This document shows positions 13,301 through 24,704 of a stretch of 64,000 nucleotides of DNA, in pieces. The notes beneath the pieces were generated by a model that did no database searches, was not told the DNA's origin, and saw only the letters and a list, made by a program, of their open reading frames with translations. Positions within the stretch are counted from its first letter, which is position 1, and each line of letters opens with the position of its first letter. This stretch comes from Paragordius varius (Eukaryota; Nematomorpha). The translations under genes were made by a program, and so were the position numbers. Location of the stretch: positions 5,022,001-5,086,000 of the forward strand of contig OZ176057.1 in assembly GCA_964247055.1 (NCBI GenBank). The letters run 5' to 3'.

Positions 13301-15601
13301 TAATCAATGTTAAATTTCAATATTTAAAATATCAAAATTTATATATAAATTAATGTTTAAATTTCAATATTTAAAATATCAAAATTTATATATAAATTAA
13401 TGTTTAAATTTCAACTAATTTTTAATATAAATTAATGTTTAAATTTCAACTAATTTTTTTCATATTTGCCTTCAAGTGAAATATTGATTGGTCATTCAAA
13501 TATGCCATCCGCTTACCTCAATGCAAACATTAGAGCTATTTCTAAAGCTTTGGATACTAAAATCCCTGGCGGTCTATCCAATATCCGCTCTTTACATCTT
13601 AAAATAAGAAGACCGACAACAGATATTAGTGTTAAAAACAGTTTTCTAAACTTAACAACAAAATCAAAAATGACAGAAAACATTGGTAAGACAAATGCCC
13701 TTTTCTCTGAAGATCGTAAAGGGTCTGATTTTGTTGTTACAACAATGATAAATAATCCAAAGAATAATGGTGGAAAACGTGTAATTACTATACCTCTGTA
13801 TGTGGATTTAAGTAAGCTCCTTGCTTTTGCTGTTTTATGTTTATAAAAAAGTAGTTTTTTGCCTATTTGTTGGTCGTATTATAATAAAATTTATAAATGA
13901 TCTTATATATATATATATAATAATTAAAATAATTATTTTTAATTGCCTTTTGTCCGTTTAAGATATAAAAATTCAAAAATTTAATTATATTGATGCTTTA
14001 TTTAGAGAGTTACGTTGGGTGGATGGTTATATTTTTAACATATATGCTACACACATTTTTTATATACAGTAAGCATATTTATGCTGGCCAATTCACATTA
14101 TTGTTGGCTAAACGGTAATACAGTAGCGTATGATATAAAACAACCTTTGTCTATAATTAAATGAAAGTAAAATTAATAAAAATATTTCTTTTTACAAAAA
14201 TAATATATAATAATTGATAAAAATTTTAACACCATTTGTTGTTTTACATCCATACAATACTGTATTGTCAATTGGCCGACAATATTTTATTTGGAATTCG
14301 GACAAAATATAAGAATGGAAAAACAAATATTTTTATCTAAAAGACAATGATACTTTTTTTAGATGTTTGTTTTTTCAAATATAACCCATTGTTTTAAGCA
14401 ACAAAGTATAAAATAGAGAAGAATATTGTTAACACAATCGATTTCATATTTTACAGTTGTATGTATAATATTATTACAAGAAAAATTTAGGATTAAAAAG
14501 GTATTGTTGGGTTGTTTTTGAATGAATAAAAATATTTGTCTTTATATTTTTACGTTTTGTCCCCGTATATAATTTAACCTTTTACCATATATAATATATA
14601 TATATATATATATATACCATTTACAGTTCAAACCCTTGAACAATTCAGATTCAGCCTCAATTATTCACTCTAAAAATAATTATATGTTTTCGAACTAATA
14701 TAACTTATCAATCATTAATATTAATTATATCTTTATAACATAGTTTATTATTTTTCCAATATTATTTTAATTAAAACATTTTTTATTATTCAAAAATATA
14801 TAAAATATAGGTAAATTTTAATTTTTAAAACTATATAATTTGTTTGAGGGTGAATTTGAATTGTAAATGGTATATGCAAATTTATTTGACCCGATTTCAG
14901 TATTTTTATACTATTTTACATGTCGAAAAATTTGTTTTTTCCTACAATACATTATATTGTTATTGTCAATTAATATTTCATATTTTATATAACACAAACA
15001 CATACTCTAAATTTTAAAGGTTTTATATCATATAAATTTTTTAATTGTAATAAAGGAAATGCAAATGATATAGCTACGCCCAAAGTAATTCTTAAACCCA
15101 AACAAGAGTTGGATGATTTTGAAAGTATTACAACACTTCCTGACCACGTTAAATTGAGAGTTTTGCCTACTACGGGTAAAATTCAATTTCAAAATTTGCC
15201 CCCCGGCGATATGAATTCCACCATTCCCTCAGTTAAAACTGCGAAGAAACGAAATGCCAAGAATGCCAAGAAGAATAAAAATGTTTTATTAGGAGCAGAA
15301 AATACGGTAAAATTAGATTAGATTTTACTTTTTTTTATACAAATTTTATACCATTTAGACTTTACATTCACCCTTGAACAATTTAAATTCATCCAGTAAA
15401 TAAAATTATGTGTTTGTTTTGTAACCTTAAGAATTACCTTTATTTTTTAATATTTTTAGAATACATAAAATTCTGTTTAAAATTAATAATATAATGCTGA
15501 AAAAATAATAAAATATATAGTAAAAATATATTCCATATAAATGATTAGTTATATAACCTGAAAACACATGATTTATTTTTAGGGTGAATTTCAATTGTAA
15601 A

Positions 15602-15643
<42 letters not shown>

Positions 15644-17207
15644 AAGAGAAAATTAACCATATTTTTTCATGTTTGATGTTTAATATGTCAGCACAGTATG
15701 CATTTCAATGGTTGCTTATTTCACAGTTTAGTTGAGTAATTTGGAATACAGTAGTGTATGGAAAAAGAAAGAATTTAATTGTTTATTCAACATTTTGTGT
15801 TTTTTTCATACATTATTGTGTGTTGCAAATTGCCCCCTACTATAGTATAATGTGAAATTAGCAATAATTAAAATGCATACTGTAGTTTACAGTAAAAATT
15901 GAGATGCACAGATATAACGACAAAAAAAATTTGCTTCAAAGGACAACCATACTTTTTTAAGCCTTAATTATTACCATATACAGTAAAAATTTTTGCTCTA
16001 AAAGACAGCCATACTTTTTTTAAACCTTAATTTCCCCCAAATAAATTTTTTTAATCACAATATTTTCAAATATATAATTGAATATATTACCAATTTATAT
16101 CCTTATTTCTAACTTTGCAATCTAAAACGAGGGGTTATATTCCAAAAAAACAAAATTTAAAAAGTGTGGTTGTCTTTTGAAATATTTGTCTTTATATATC
16201 TACGATTGTGAAATATAAAAATGACTGTGTTTACAAAATTATATATACATACCTTTTAATTGTTAACCCAATATTGGAAAAAATTTAAAGTCAAATATAT
16301 GGTTATCTATAATAAATTAAGATAAGTATAAAATTAACAAAATAATAATGTCTTTTATTTAAAAAGCATGATTTATAAGCGTTGAAATATATATTATATA
16401 TTATAATCTATAATCATTGCAATATTGTGAAATATTTTTATTTTAAAATAATAATTTTAGCTCTTGTAAAATGTAATAAAATGAACAACTATATATCAAA
16501 AAAAATTTTGATACTAAGTAGTATCTTTTTAAATGGGTGAACTAAAACAAAAAAAAATTGAATATATAAGTTAATTTAATTCATTTTATCAAAATTAAAA
16601 TTTATTATTGAAACCATTTGTTCTAGTTGATGAGGTAATTAAAATTATTGTTATTTACATGACCATTCCTTTTGCAATCCAAAAGTATAGGTCATTTAGT
16701 TATATATTTACAATTTAAAATTCACGCTAAAAATGGATTGTGTTTTCGAGAGAATAAAACTCATAATTAATATGGATTATATTTTTACGACATTATTTAT
16801 TATTATTATTTCAGCATTATATTAATTTTAAACAGCATTTCATATTTTTAAACATATTCTAAAATAAAGGTAACAATTTTTGATCTTAATAAAAAAACCT
16901 AATTTATTTGAGGGTGAATTTGAACTGTAAATGGTATACAATATCAGGGGTGTTGTTTAACACAAATGGCTTCGTGGGCCATATTTTTGCTCTAAAAAGT
17001 CTGGTGGTCCGCATTTGTCAAATATTTGGGAATTAAAAAACATTTTACAGTATGAGTATTGCTAGTATTAATTATTGTCAATAATAGCATATGCAGCAAA
17101 GAGAATTATTATTGACAAATAATGTTAAAAAGTAACAAAAACAACTATAAGCCAATAATACTGCCCTTTGCTATATATGCTATTTGGCAATATTAATACC
17201 TTTTAAG

Positions 17208-17265
<58 letters not shown>

Positions 17266-18861
17266 TTTTTCATACTACTGTAATACAATGCTTATTAAAC
17301 ATAAGACTGTAAAAAAACAGTATATATATATATATATATATAATATATATAAACAATTTTTGCTAGTGTTTTGCGAAAATTTGCAAAGAGTTATTATTCA
17401 GAAAAATTGTTAAATAATTTTCCTAAAATTTTATATTTGCTTGCGGTCTTCATAAATATATTGAAGGCCGTGTGTTGGACACCACCCCTGTTCCATACTG
17501 TAATATTAATCTTTACTTTTTAAAAAATATTTATTTGAAAGAAAAACCATATTATTTAAACCTTCTTTTTTTATATAATTACAATCGAAATATCAAATTA
17601 TGTTTGCAAATTACATCTCTAACCCTTATTTCACAACCCCAAAACCTTAGCGGTATTGTATTGTTAAAAATTAGGGGGTGGGTTAAAAAAATTTGAATTT
17701 TTAATACATAATTTCAACTTTTATTTATAGAATTATGTTTTGTATTTAAAATTTTCATTATTCTTTAATTAGGCCCTGAAAATTGAATTGGAAGATAGCG
17801 AAGGACCCGACCATGATATTAAAATTGAAAATGCGGATGAAATCCAAATTCCCCCTATAAAAACTGAAATTAAACAAGAACAAACCATAGTTGATGTTGA
17901 TCAGAAAAATGCTTTAAACAGTGAAGCAATTATGAAGTCACCCACTGGCGTAGAAAATTTAATTATTACCAAACAAAGTATAAACGAATCAATTGTTCAA
18001 AAAATGGATATTAACACTATATCAGGGGAGCAAAATTTGTCCCAAATAACTACTCAAAAACAATCTGAAAATTTTGGTATTGAGAATTCTCAAAAAAGTA
18101 CAGAAAAATTACTTAACTCGGGTGGCTTCAAGTTAATGCACCCTCCTGTTAAACGTAAAAGGCATCCATCATCATCACCTTTAGTAGTTAATGAGATTAG
18201 TGATATCGAAAAGGGTAAAATAAAAAGTCCGATTGTCGCAAATGTTATTACTCATGACAATGGTAATAAAATGTCGGAAAATGAAAACGGAAATAATCAA
18301 AATTCCTCTTCTGTCGACGACAAACGAATTGAAGTATCAATAAATCAATCAAACTTTGCTAATTCGAGCCGTCACCAAAAATGTAAACGACAAAAATTGC
18401 ATGTGACAACACCATCAGAAAAAGCAGATATGACTGAAATGCCAAATTTGCATGAAACTAATAAGAGAAACACCACTAAATTAATTACCTATATTAATAA
18501 TACTGAGAATAATGGAAATTCAATTACTCCAAAAACTACTTTGAATATGGTTGAAAAAGGCCAGGCGGAATCTAAAGCTAAAAAATCAACACCGAAACAA
18601 TACAATTTACGGGCTAGTACAAAACAGAAAAGCACTATTAAAGTTGTTCCAAAAACTTCTACGAATATAGTAGGCTCTAAAAAATTGTCGAATGATAGTC
18701 ATATGAAGACAAATACAAACATTACCAAAAAGAATGTCGCACAAAAAGATGTAAGCTTTAAAAAGGATGATACAATTATAAAAAAATTACAATTTACTAA
18801 AGGGCAAAAAATTCCTTTCATCAATCTTCGAAACAGTTTAACAAGTAGAAAAATTGGGTAA
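10391..18861 (+). CDS. RSL1D1: RSL1D1-like ribosomal L1-domain protein with long basic tail
   Basis: Nucleolar L1-fold protein of the RSL1D1/Utp30/Cic1 family, associated with ribosome assembly. Proposed exons: 10391-10414, 10442-10584, 10619-10829, 11379-11530, 12511-12627, 13477-13811, 15056 or 15074 to 15306, and 17773-18861. The phases agree throughout and give about 770 residues. The L1 domain is recognised by its order: LAKLLENYESYSKSN; then IGVKKIPSIKGKYRFF running across a 34-nt intron into CNVPHTFMSELRTCLIVKN; then the core IMTYHQLFTQYKTFEQR, YDVFFIDKAINA and AVGSCFIRRNK; then KWPIGVRLV; then EILIGHSNM...NIRAISKAL. The tail (residues from about 410) is Lys/Asn/Ser/Thr-rich and low-complexity, with IKIE, IKTE and IKQE motifs of the psi-K-x-E type. 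The first exon and its 27-nt intron are the weakest part; that start was chosen because it is in frame. AATAAA lies near 18911. The gene converges with RPL10. Confidence 0.85.
11763..12073. mobile_element. Family A MITE in RSL1D1-like intron
   Basis: ATACCATTTACAATTCAAAT at the left and GAACTGTAAATGGTAA at the right, in a TA-rich target. A few 21-bp units lie on each arm. Confidence 0.85.
12143..12440. mobile_element. Palindromic MITE with internal tandem duplication
   Basis: Left arm GGGCCATGATTCACGAGTAA (12158) and right arm TTACTCGTGCACCATGGCC (12402) are inverted copies of about 50 bp. Between them a block of about 95 bp (TTTTTTACCATTAGTATATG ... TTCCCTTCATTA) is repeated in tandem. Confidence 0.7.
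12774..13041. mobile_element. Family B MITE in RSL1D1-like intron
   Basis: CAGTAAAAATCAAACTATTT at the left and ATATCATTTTTACTG at the right, TA on both sides. Confidence 0.8.
13309..13456. repeat. Short tandem duplications before an RSL1D1-like exon
   Basis: Two ~62-bp copies containing ATATTTAAAATATCAAAATT and then two shorter copies of TAATGTTTAAATTTCAACTA. They lie just upstream of the 13477 splice acceptor. Confidence 0.75.
14066..14283. mobile_element. Palindromic MITE with ACAGTAGCGTATG arms
   Basis: TGGCCAATTCACATTATTGT and AATACAGTAGCGTATG at the left face ATACAATACTGTATTGTCAA and TTGGCCGACAATA at the right. A related copy lies at 42735-42895 (ACCGTAGCGTATGGGATA; CATACGCTACTGTATTGC). 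Confidence 0.6.
14285..14585. mobile_element. Family B MITE, worn ends
   Basis: GGAATTCGGACAAAATATAAG at the left and TACGTTTTGTCCCCGTATAT at the right. Terminal CAGTAAAAATT lost. Confidence 0.6.
14614..14873. mobile_element. Family A MITE in RSL1D1-like intron
   Basis: Left ATACCATTTACAGTTCAAAC, right GAATTGTAAATGGTAT. The minimal form of the family, with one or two 21-bp units per arm. Confidence 0.85.
15348..15607. mobile_element. Family A MITE 41 bp after an RSL1D1-like splice donor
   Basis: Left ATACCATTTAGACTTTACAT, right TTTCAATTGTAAATGATAT, followed by a (TA)n run (15607-15638). Confidence 0.8.
15694..15882. mobile_element. Family C MITE, complete
   Basis: Starts CAGTATGCATTTCAATGG and ends CATTAAAATGCATACTG-type sequence (AAAATGCATACTG). 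The arms are inverted copies around TTTATTCAACATTTTGTG. About 190 bp, next to a family B copy. Confidence 0.85.
15890..16231. mobile_element. Family B MITE, partly duplicated
   Basis: CAGTAAAAATTGAGATGCAC at 15890 and a second CAGTAAAAATTTTTGCTCTA near 15980. Right end worn near 16231. Confidence 0.65.
16702..16937. mobile_element. Family A MITE, diverged left end
   Basis: The right end GAACTGTAAATGGTAT is clear. The left end is worn (ATATTTACAATTTAAAATTC). It abuts a hAT-like element starting at 16945. Confidence 0.7.
16945..17490. mobile_element. hAT-like element in RSL1D1-like intron
   Basis: Left CAGGGGTGTTGTTTAACAC, right GTGTTGGACACCACCCCTG, with GGGCCATATTTTTGC and a matching GGTCTTCAT region inside. 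It contains a 17039-17280 palindrome and long (TA)n. No convincing 8-bp target duplication. Confidence 0.65.
17213..17264. repeat. (TA)n microsatellite
   Basis: Uninterrupted TA repeat. Others lie at 14600-14615, 15607-15638, 24146-24192, 41519-41543, 48392-48418, 53764-53796 and 60335-60360. Several touch MITE ends, as expected if TA targets slip after insertion. Confidence 0.9.
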
Positions 18862-18992
18862 AATGTGTCAAATTAATAATTTGGATTAATTTACTTACTA
18901 AATGTGTAATCAATAAATTCTGGCAAAAAATATGTATATATTGTATTTTGAAATATATTGCTTTAGGGAATTTAGATTAATATACTTTAAAT

Positions 18993-19269
18993 ACATTAAA
19001 AATTGAAACTATCAGGACAAAACGTAAAATATAAATGCAAATATTTTTGTCTAAAATCATGCTTTTTAATTCTTGATTTAATTAAATAGAACTCATGATT
19101 TAAAAATGCTAAATATGAAATAGAGATGTTATTGGTAACACAATCAATTATATATATTACATTTGTAAATAAATAATTTATATGATGGAAATAAGGTAAA
19201 AAGCATGGTTGTCTTTTAAAAAATATTTGTCTTTTTTACGTTTTGTCCGTATAATTTTGATTTTTACTG
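18993..19269. mobile_element. Family B MITE between RSL1D1-like gene and RPL10 array
   Basis: ATTAAAAATTGAAACTATCAG at the left and CGTTTTGTCCGTATAATTTTG with GATTTTTACTG at the right. Confidence 0.75.
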
Positions 19270-19739
19270 TAATTAAAATCGTTGCTAAGGAAATCATATG
19301 GATATGATTTTATGATACTGCTTACATAATCTATAATACCATTTAATTTGAGTATTTTAAAGTGTATTTTAAAACATAATGGCAATTTGTAATGTTGTAA
19401 AACCACTCTTTCTACATTGATGTCGTTAACACAATTTAAAAGGCAATTTTTTTTGTCTAAAAACCATATGCAAATCTTATTAATCAAGGCATGGTTTTTG
19501 GGAAAAAAATCAATTTCATTTTTTATGTTATACTTGTAGAGGGGGTTTTGAGTGTGTAAATATATTTAATATACCGATAATTTAAACCACTGATACTAAA
19601 AAAACTTTTTCATAACCATTGATTAATTTTAATTTTTTAAGCATAGATATCTGGTAAATGTGTCAAATAGCTATGAATTTTTATATTGATTTGTTAACTT
19701 ATATGCTTCTACAATTCTTCTCGATTCAGATTTCTTACC

Positions 19740-22018
19740 CTGTTTTAAACAGTAACTAGCGCTAATAAAGTTTATGGAAACCACGCCATTTTTTCATTAT
19801 TAATTATCTATTCAACTAGTTTTATATGTCAAATAATCTCATAACTTTTCTCATGTTATGCGGCATCAAACAAGCCTTCTAAAAACCAAACAAATGATAT
19901 CCTTAAAACACAAATCTTTGAAAATAAAAGTTTAAAACTAGTATTTAAACAAATATTCAATATGGTTAAATTTATTTGTTGTTAAATATTTATTCTGGAA
20001 AGACATGTAATTTTAAGGAGTAACTGCACTAAAAGTTTGCGAAAAATCGCGCCATCATTTCATTTTTTATTAATCATCTATTCAACTAAAATAATTACTA
20101 TTCAACCGAATTTATAAAAATCTCATCACTTTTCTTATGTTATGCGGCAACAAGCCTTCTAAAAAACCAAAAAATGATATCCTTTAACTCGAACCCAAAA
20201 TCAATTTTTAACTTCAACACAATATATTCACATTATGTAATTTAAATAAATTAAACAATATTCAATATGGTAAATTTATTTGTTGTTAAATATTTTTTCT
20301 GGAAACATGTAATTTTAAGCAGTAATTGGCGCTAATAAAGTTACGAAAAATCACGCCATTATTTTATTTTTAATTAATTAACTATTCAACTTAATATATA
20401 TAACAAATAATCTCATCACTTTTCTCATTTATGCGGCAACATGCCTTCTGAAAAACCAAATAAATGATATCCTTGAAAAGGCCAACCACAAACAATCTTT
20501 GAAAAGAAGAGTTAAAAATCCCTAGTATTTAAACAATGTTAACTAAACTAATTTGTTAACCATATTTATTCTGGACATGCAATTTTAAGCAGTAACTACA
20601 CTAAAGTTTACGATAAGCCATGCCATTATAATATTCTACCTATTAAACTGAAATAATTACTATTTAACCGAATTTATAAGAATTTCATCATTCTAATGTA
20701 TGCCTTCTGTAAAACCAAATAAATGATATCCTTGAAAAGGCCAACCACAGACAATCTTTGAAAAGAAGAGTTAAAAATCCCTAGTATTTAAACAATGTTA
20801 ACTAATATTTGTTAACCATATTTATTCTGGACATGCAATTTTAAGCAGTAACTGCACTAAACGTCTACGAAAAGCTATGCCATTATAATATTCTACCTAT
20901 TAAACTGAAATAATTACTATTTAACCAAATTTATAAGAATTTCATCATTCTTATGTATGCCTTCTAAAAATCCTAAAAAATAATATCCTTAAAATCTAAA
21001 CGAAACCTAATCTTTAATAAGAGCTAAAAATCCCTACTATTAAAATTTTGTTCAATATGGTTAACTAATTTATTTGTTAATCATATTTATTCTGGAGGGA
21101 CATGTAAAATTTTAAGCAGTAACTGCACTAAACGTTTGCGAAAAAGCACGCCATTATTTCATTCTTAATTAATTATCTACTAAACTAGTTTTACATGTCA
21201 AATAATCTCAAAACTTTTTTCATGAGACAATAAGCCTTCTGAAAAACCAAAAAAATAATATCCTTAAAAACTAAACGAAACCTAATCTTTGAAAATAAGA
21301 GTCAAAAATCCCTAATATTTAGAAATTCAATATGGTAAACTAAAAAATTTATTTGTTGTTAATCATATTTATTCTGAAAAGACGCGTAAAATTTTAAGCA
21401 GTAACTGCACTAAAATTTTGCGAAAAAGCACGCCATTATTTCATTTTTAATAATTATCTATTCAACTAGAATAATCTATTCAACTAGTTTTACATGGCAA
21501 TTCTCATCGCTTTTCTCATGTTATGGCGGCATCAAACAAGCCTTTTGAAAAACCAAAAATATGATATCCTTAAAATCTAAATGAAACCTAATCTTTGAAA
21601 AGAGCTAAAAATCCCTACTATTCAAATTTAATATATTCAATATGGTTAACTAAATTTATTTGTTGTTAAATATTTATTCTGGAAAGACATGTAATTTTAA
21701 GCAGTAACTGCACTAAAAGTTTACGAAAAGCTATGCCATTATAAAAATCTATCTATTAAACTGAAATAATTACTATTTAACCGAATTTATAAGAATTTGA
21801 TCATTCTTATGTATGCCTTCTAAAAAACGAAAAAAATGATATCCTTAAAATCTAAACGAAACCTAATCTTTGAAAAGAAGAGTCAAAAATCCCTAGTATT
21901 TAGAATTTCAATATGGAACTAAATTTATTTGTTGTTAATCATATTTATTCTGGAGAGACGCGTAAAATTTTAAGCAGTAACTGCACTAAACGTTTGCGAA
22001 AAATCGCGCCATTCACTT
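19740..22018 (-). repeat. Tandem array of about nine ~270-bp units derived from the RPL10 3' end
   Basis: On the plus strand the sequence AGTAACTG-CACTAAA (the complement of the last RPL10 codons) recurs at about 19751, 20019, 20321, 20591, 20847, 21119, 21400, 21703 and 21976. Spacing is 256-303 bp. The copy at 21976 is the real end of RPL10. Each unit carries, in gene sense, a degenerate copy of the last 13-14 codons from TGGCGCGAT, the stop region, CCAGAATAAATA and then about 200 bp of 3' flank containing GGTTTTTTAGAAGGCTTG. Homology with the gene stops abruptly inside the coding sequence at about 22018, at the GAATGGCGC codons. The more distant copies contain in-frame stops and are not coding. 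Confidence 0.9.
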
Positions 22019-24141
22019 AGGGGCCCATGTTCGGGCATGTAAAGCGCATAAGCTCCATCATATCTGAGTCGACCGCTTTTCATCATTTCCGTGAATTGTT
22101 CGCGGGTAAAACGCGTGAATCCCCATTTGTTGGAAACCATAACCTTGTAATATATATAAAGAGATTAATATGAATATAAGCAAAAATAGAAAAGTGTTTT
22201 ATAAAAATGCTTTATATAAGTTAGGCCGTTTTTGATATAAAGACAAATTATTTACTATCAAGAATGATGTTTTATTTAACTTAATAAGCAAATTTGGCAA
22301 TAAATAACGCTAAATTTTTATTTAAATAAAAGGAAATGGGGTAAAAAGTGGAATTTTATTTTTAAAATGGGTACCTAACCAGTAATTTTTGCAATGTTAA
22401 ATTCAATAAGTAAAATTAATCATTTTATAACACTGTACCGTATAATTAATTTAAACAAAAAATTTCACATAATATTTTAGCAAAATCATTAGTTAATAAA
22501 AAATAAGGACACAAAATTCCCAAAAAAAATTCTTCTTTGACCATTTATTTGAGAAGCTTGAAAAAATTATATTGAATTTACCATAAATAAAGCTTGAAAA
22601 CAAAATCGATTGATAACTTTAAAATAAAGTATGGTAAAATTTAGGGCTTGATTAAATAAAAAACGTCATACATCATTAACTTATTAATACAACCATCTCA
22701 CATTTTACCCAAAAAAACCAAAAGAAAAAAAACCAACTTTTTGACGGCCAGGAAACTTAAATTTTGCACGTCTCAGAGCTTCAATACATTGCGTTTTGTG
22801 TTGATCTTTGACACGGACCGACATGATAATTTGACCAATGTTAACACGGGCAACGGTTCCTTGCGGTTTTCCAAAAGCACCCCGCATCCCAGTTTGAAGC
22901 CTAAATTGAATATCAATCGGGTTAAATTTTATATTTGTATACCGGCATAATAACTCAATTTATTCTAATCATTAATTCGTTTTATATTTCAAATTTATCT
23001 TTTTAATGAAAAACAGAGTTTAAAAAAAATAAAAAATATATTTAACTTACTTTGAAAATCAAAAATTTTAGTATATGTAAATTAGAAAAAATAAAAATAC
23101 TAATATGATATATTCAGGCCAAAAATACAAAAACTATATTAAGTTTTAATTAAAAATTAATATTATCTATGAATCATCCAAAATAACCTTTAAACAACTC
23201 AAATTCACCCTTGCACAATTCATATGAACCTCAAAATAAATTACGTGTTTCGAATATTTTATAACTCATTATGATTAAGAAATTTATCTTTGTAATCAAA
23301 TTTAATTTACAGCAAAATAAAAAATAAAGAGTTATTTTTAGGTCAATAATTTGAATTTAATGAATATTTTTTATAATTTAACATGTGGTAAATTTAAGTT
23401 TTGAAATTATAGATGTAAAATAAAATTACTATTTTTCCATATTTTATTTTTACTGTAATACATGTCTTAGAAGAGCATTAAATATTACTGTTTAAAGTAA
23501 AATTAACGGCAGTAAAACGGTTATATTATGTTCTCAAATGTCATATAAATTAATACAAGACGAATTAACTATAAAAAAATAGATGAAAAAAATTTCTAAA
23601 ATAAGTAAATATAAAATAACCTATCAGCTCCAGCGCATGACAACATTTTATTGATTCTTATAACGTGGTAGGGATGTACACGGATCCGTAAATGGAAAGC
23701 GTCTTTACCACAATGTTTAACCTAAAAAGTTTTTAATTAGCAAATCAAAATATTTGCTAAAAATGTATAAATAAGTCAAATTATTAATTTAATCGTAAAA
23801 CAAAAAATATCGAGTGATATTTAATAAACATTCTAAAGAAATTTAAAATGAGCCATATCAAATTTATTGTAGAGGGTTATAATTAAATATGTTAAAAATA
23901 TTCAGGGTCATTATTTCAAAAACTTACCAAATATTTATTGGCTGAAATACGGGCTGCTTCAAGAGCTTCAGATGACAACTGTTCATATTCATCACTAACC
24001 ATGTGAACGCACAAAGGAAACTCCAACACAGAAGATTTTTTCTTTCCCATATCGTAAATTCTCAATTTAGGGTCAGGTACACCTCGACAAAACCGTGATT
24101 TGGGATAAGGCTTATTTTTGCAATATCGATAGCTAAAATTT

Positions 24142-24198
<57 letters not shown>

Positions 24199-24276
24199 AA
24201 TAAATTTATTAAAATATACATATAAAATAATTTCTGTTGAAAATATAATTTACCATCGTGCTGGTCTACGTCCCAT
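21970..24276 (-). CDS. RPL10: 60S ribosomal protein L10 (uL16)
   Basis: Structural protein of the large ribosomal subunit, near the peptidyl-transferase/A-site and needed for subunit joining. Five exons on the minus strand: 24276-24254, 24132-23928, 23721-23621, 22900-22738 and 22143-21970. The phases match and give exactly 221 residues (human 214). The start reads [18 protein letters not shown]. Other blocks are [107 protein letters not shown] and [14 protein letters not shown]. Introns are 121, 206, 720 and 594 nt. The C-terminus after the conserved GPLSEWR is an unusual [11 protein letters not shown]. This last stretch and the 3' UTR belong to the repeat unit of the tandem array just downstream. 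A CCAGAATAAATA poly(A) signal lies about 20 bp past the stop. Confidence 0.97.
23188..23295. mobile_element. Family A fragment in RPL10 intron 3
   Basis: Left half only: AACTCAAATTCACCCTTGCAC followed by core ATTACGTGTTTCGAATATTT and TAACTCATTATGATTAAG. Confidence 0.6.
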
Positions 24277-24704
24277 CTTACGACTTGCAGGAAAAACAGT
24301 AGGTTTAACAAATAAAGGTAAAATGATTGATAGCATGTACTGTCATTTTCGATATAAATAATTTTAAAATCTATAATAATATTCACAAGCATATACTATA
24401 GTTTTAAATAATTTAGCCCTCAGGAAATTTAAATGAATTTATTACCAAAATTGATATTGGCAATTTTTTCTAGGCTGCACCCACAAGGGGTATGAATAAT
24501 ATCCTGTTAAAATTATATATTCTGGTAGAAAGTATATTAAGATCGTCATGATATTTTTATTTTTGAACATTAGGAGCAAAAAATTAATTCGCATTTATAT
24601 GGTAAGCATTTCACAGAAATTGCAAATTTTGGGCTCATTTAATAGATTTTATAAATGAAAGCTAGGTGTTACTCAAGCAATATCACCTAATCTTAAAATA
24701 AAAA

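Noticed and set aside
22741-22950. Plus-strand frame opposite RPL10 exon 4
   Set aside because: Shadow of the conserved minus-strand coding exon.
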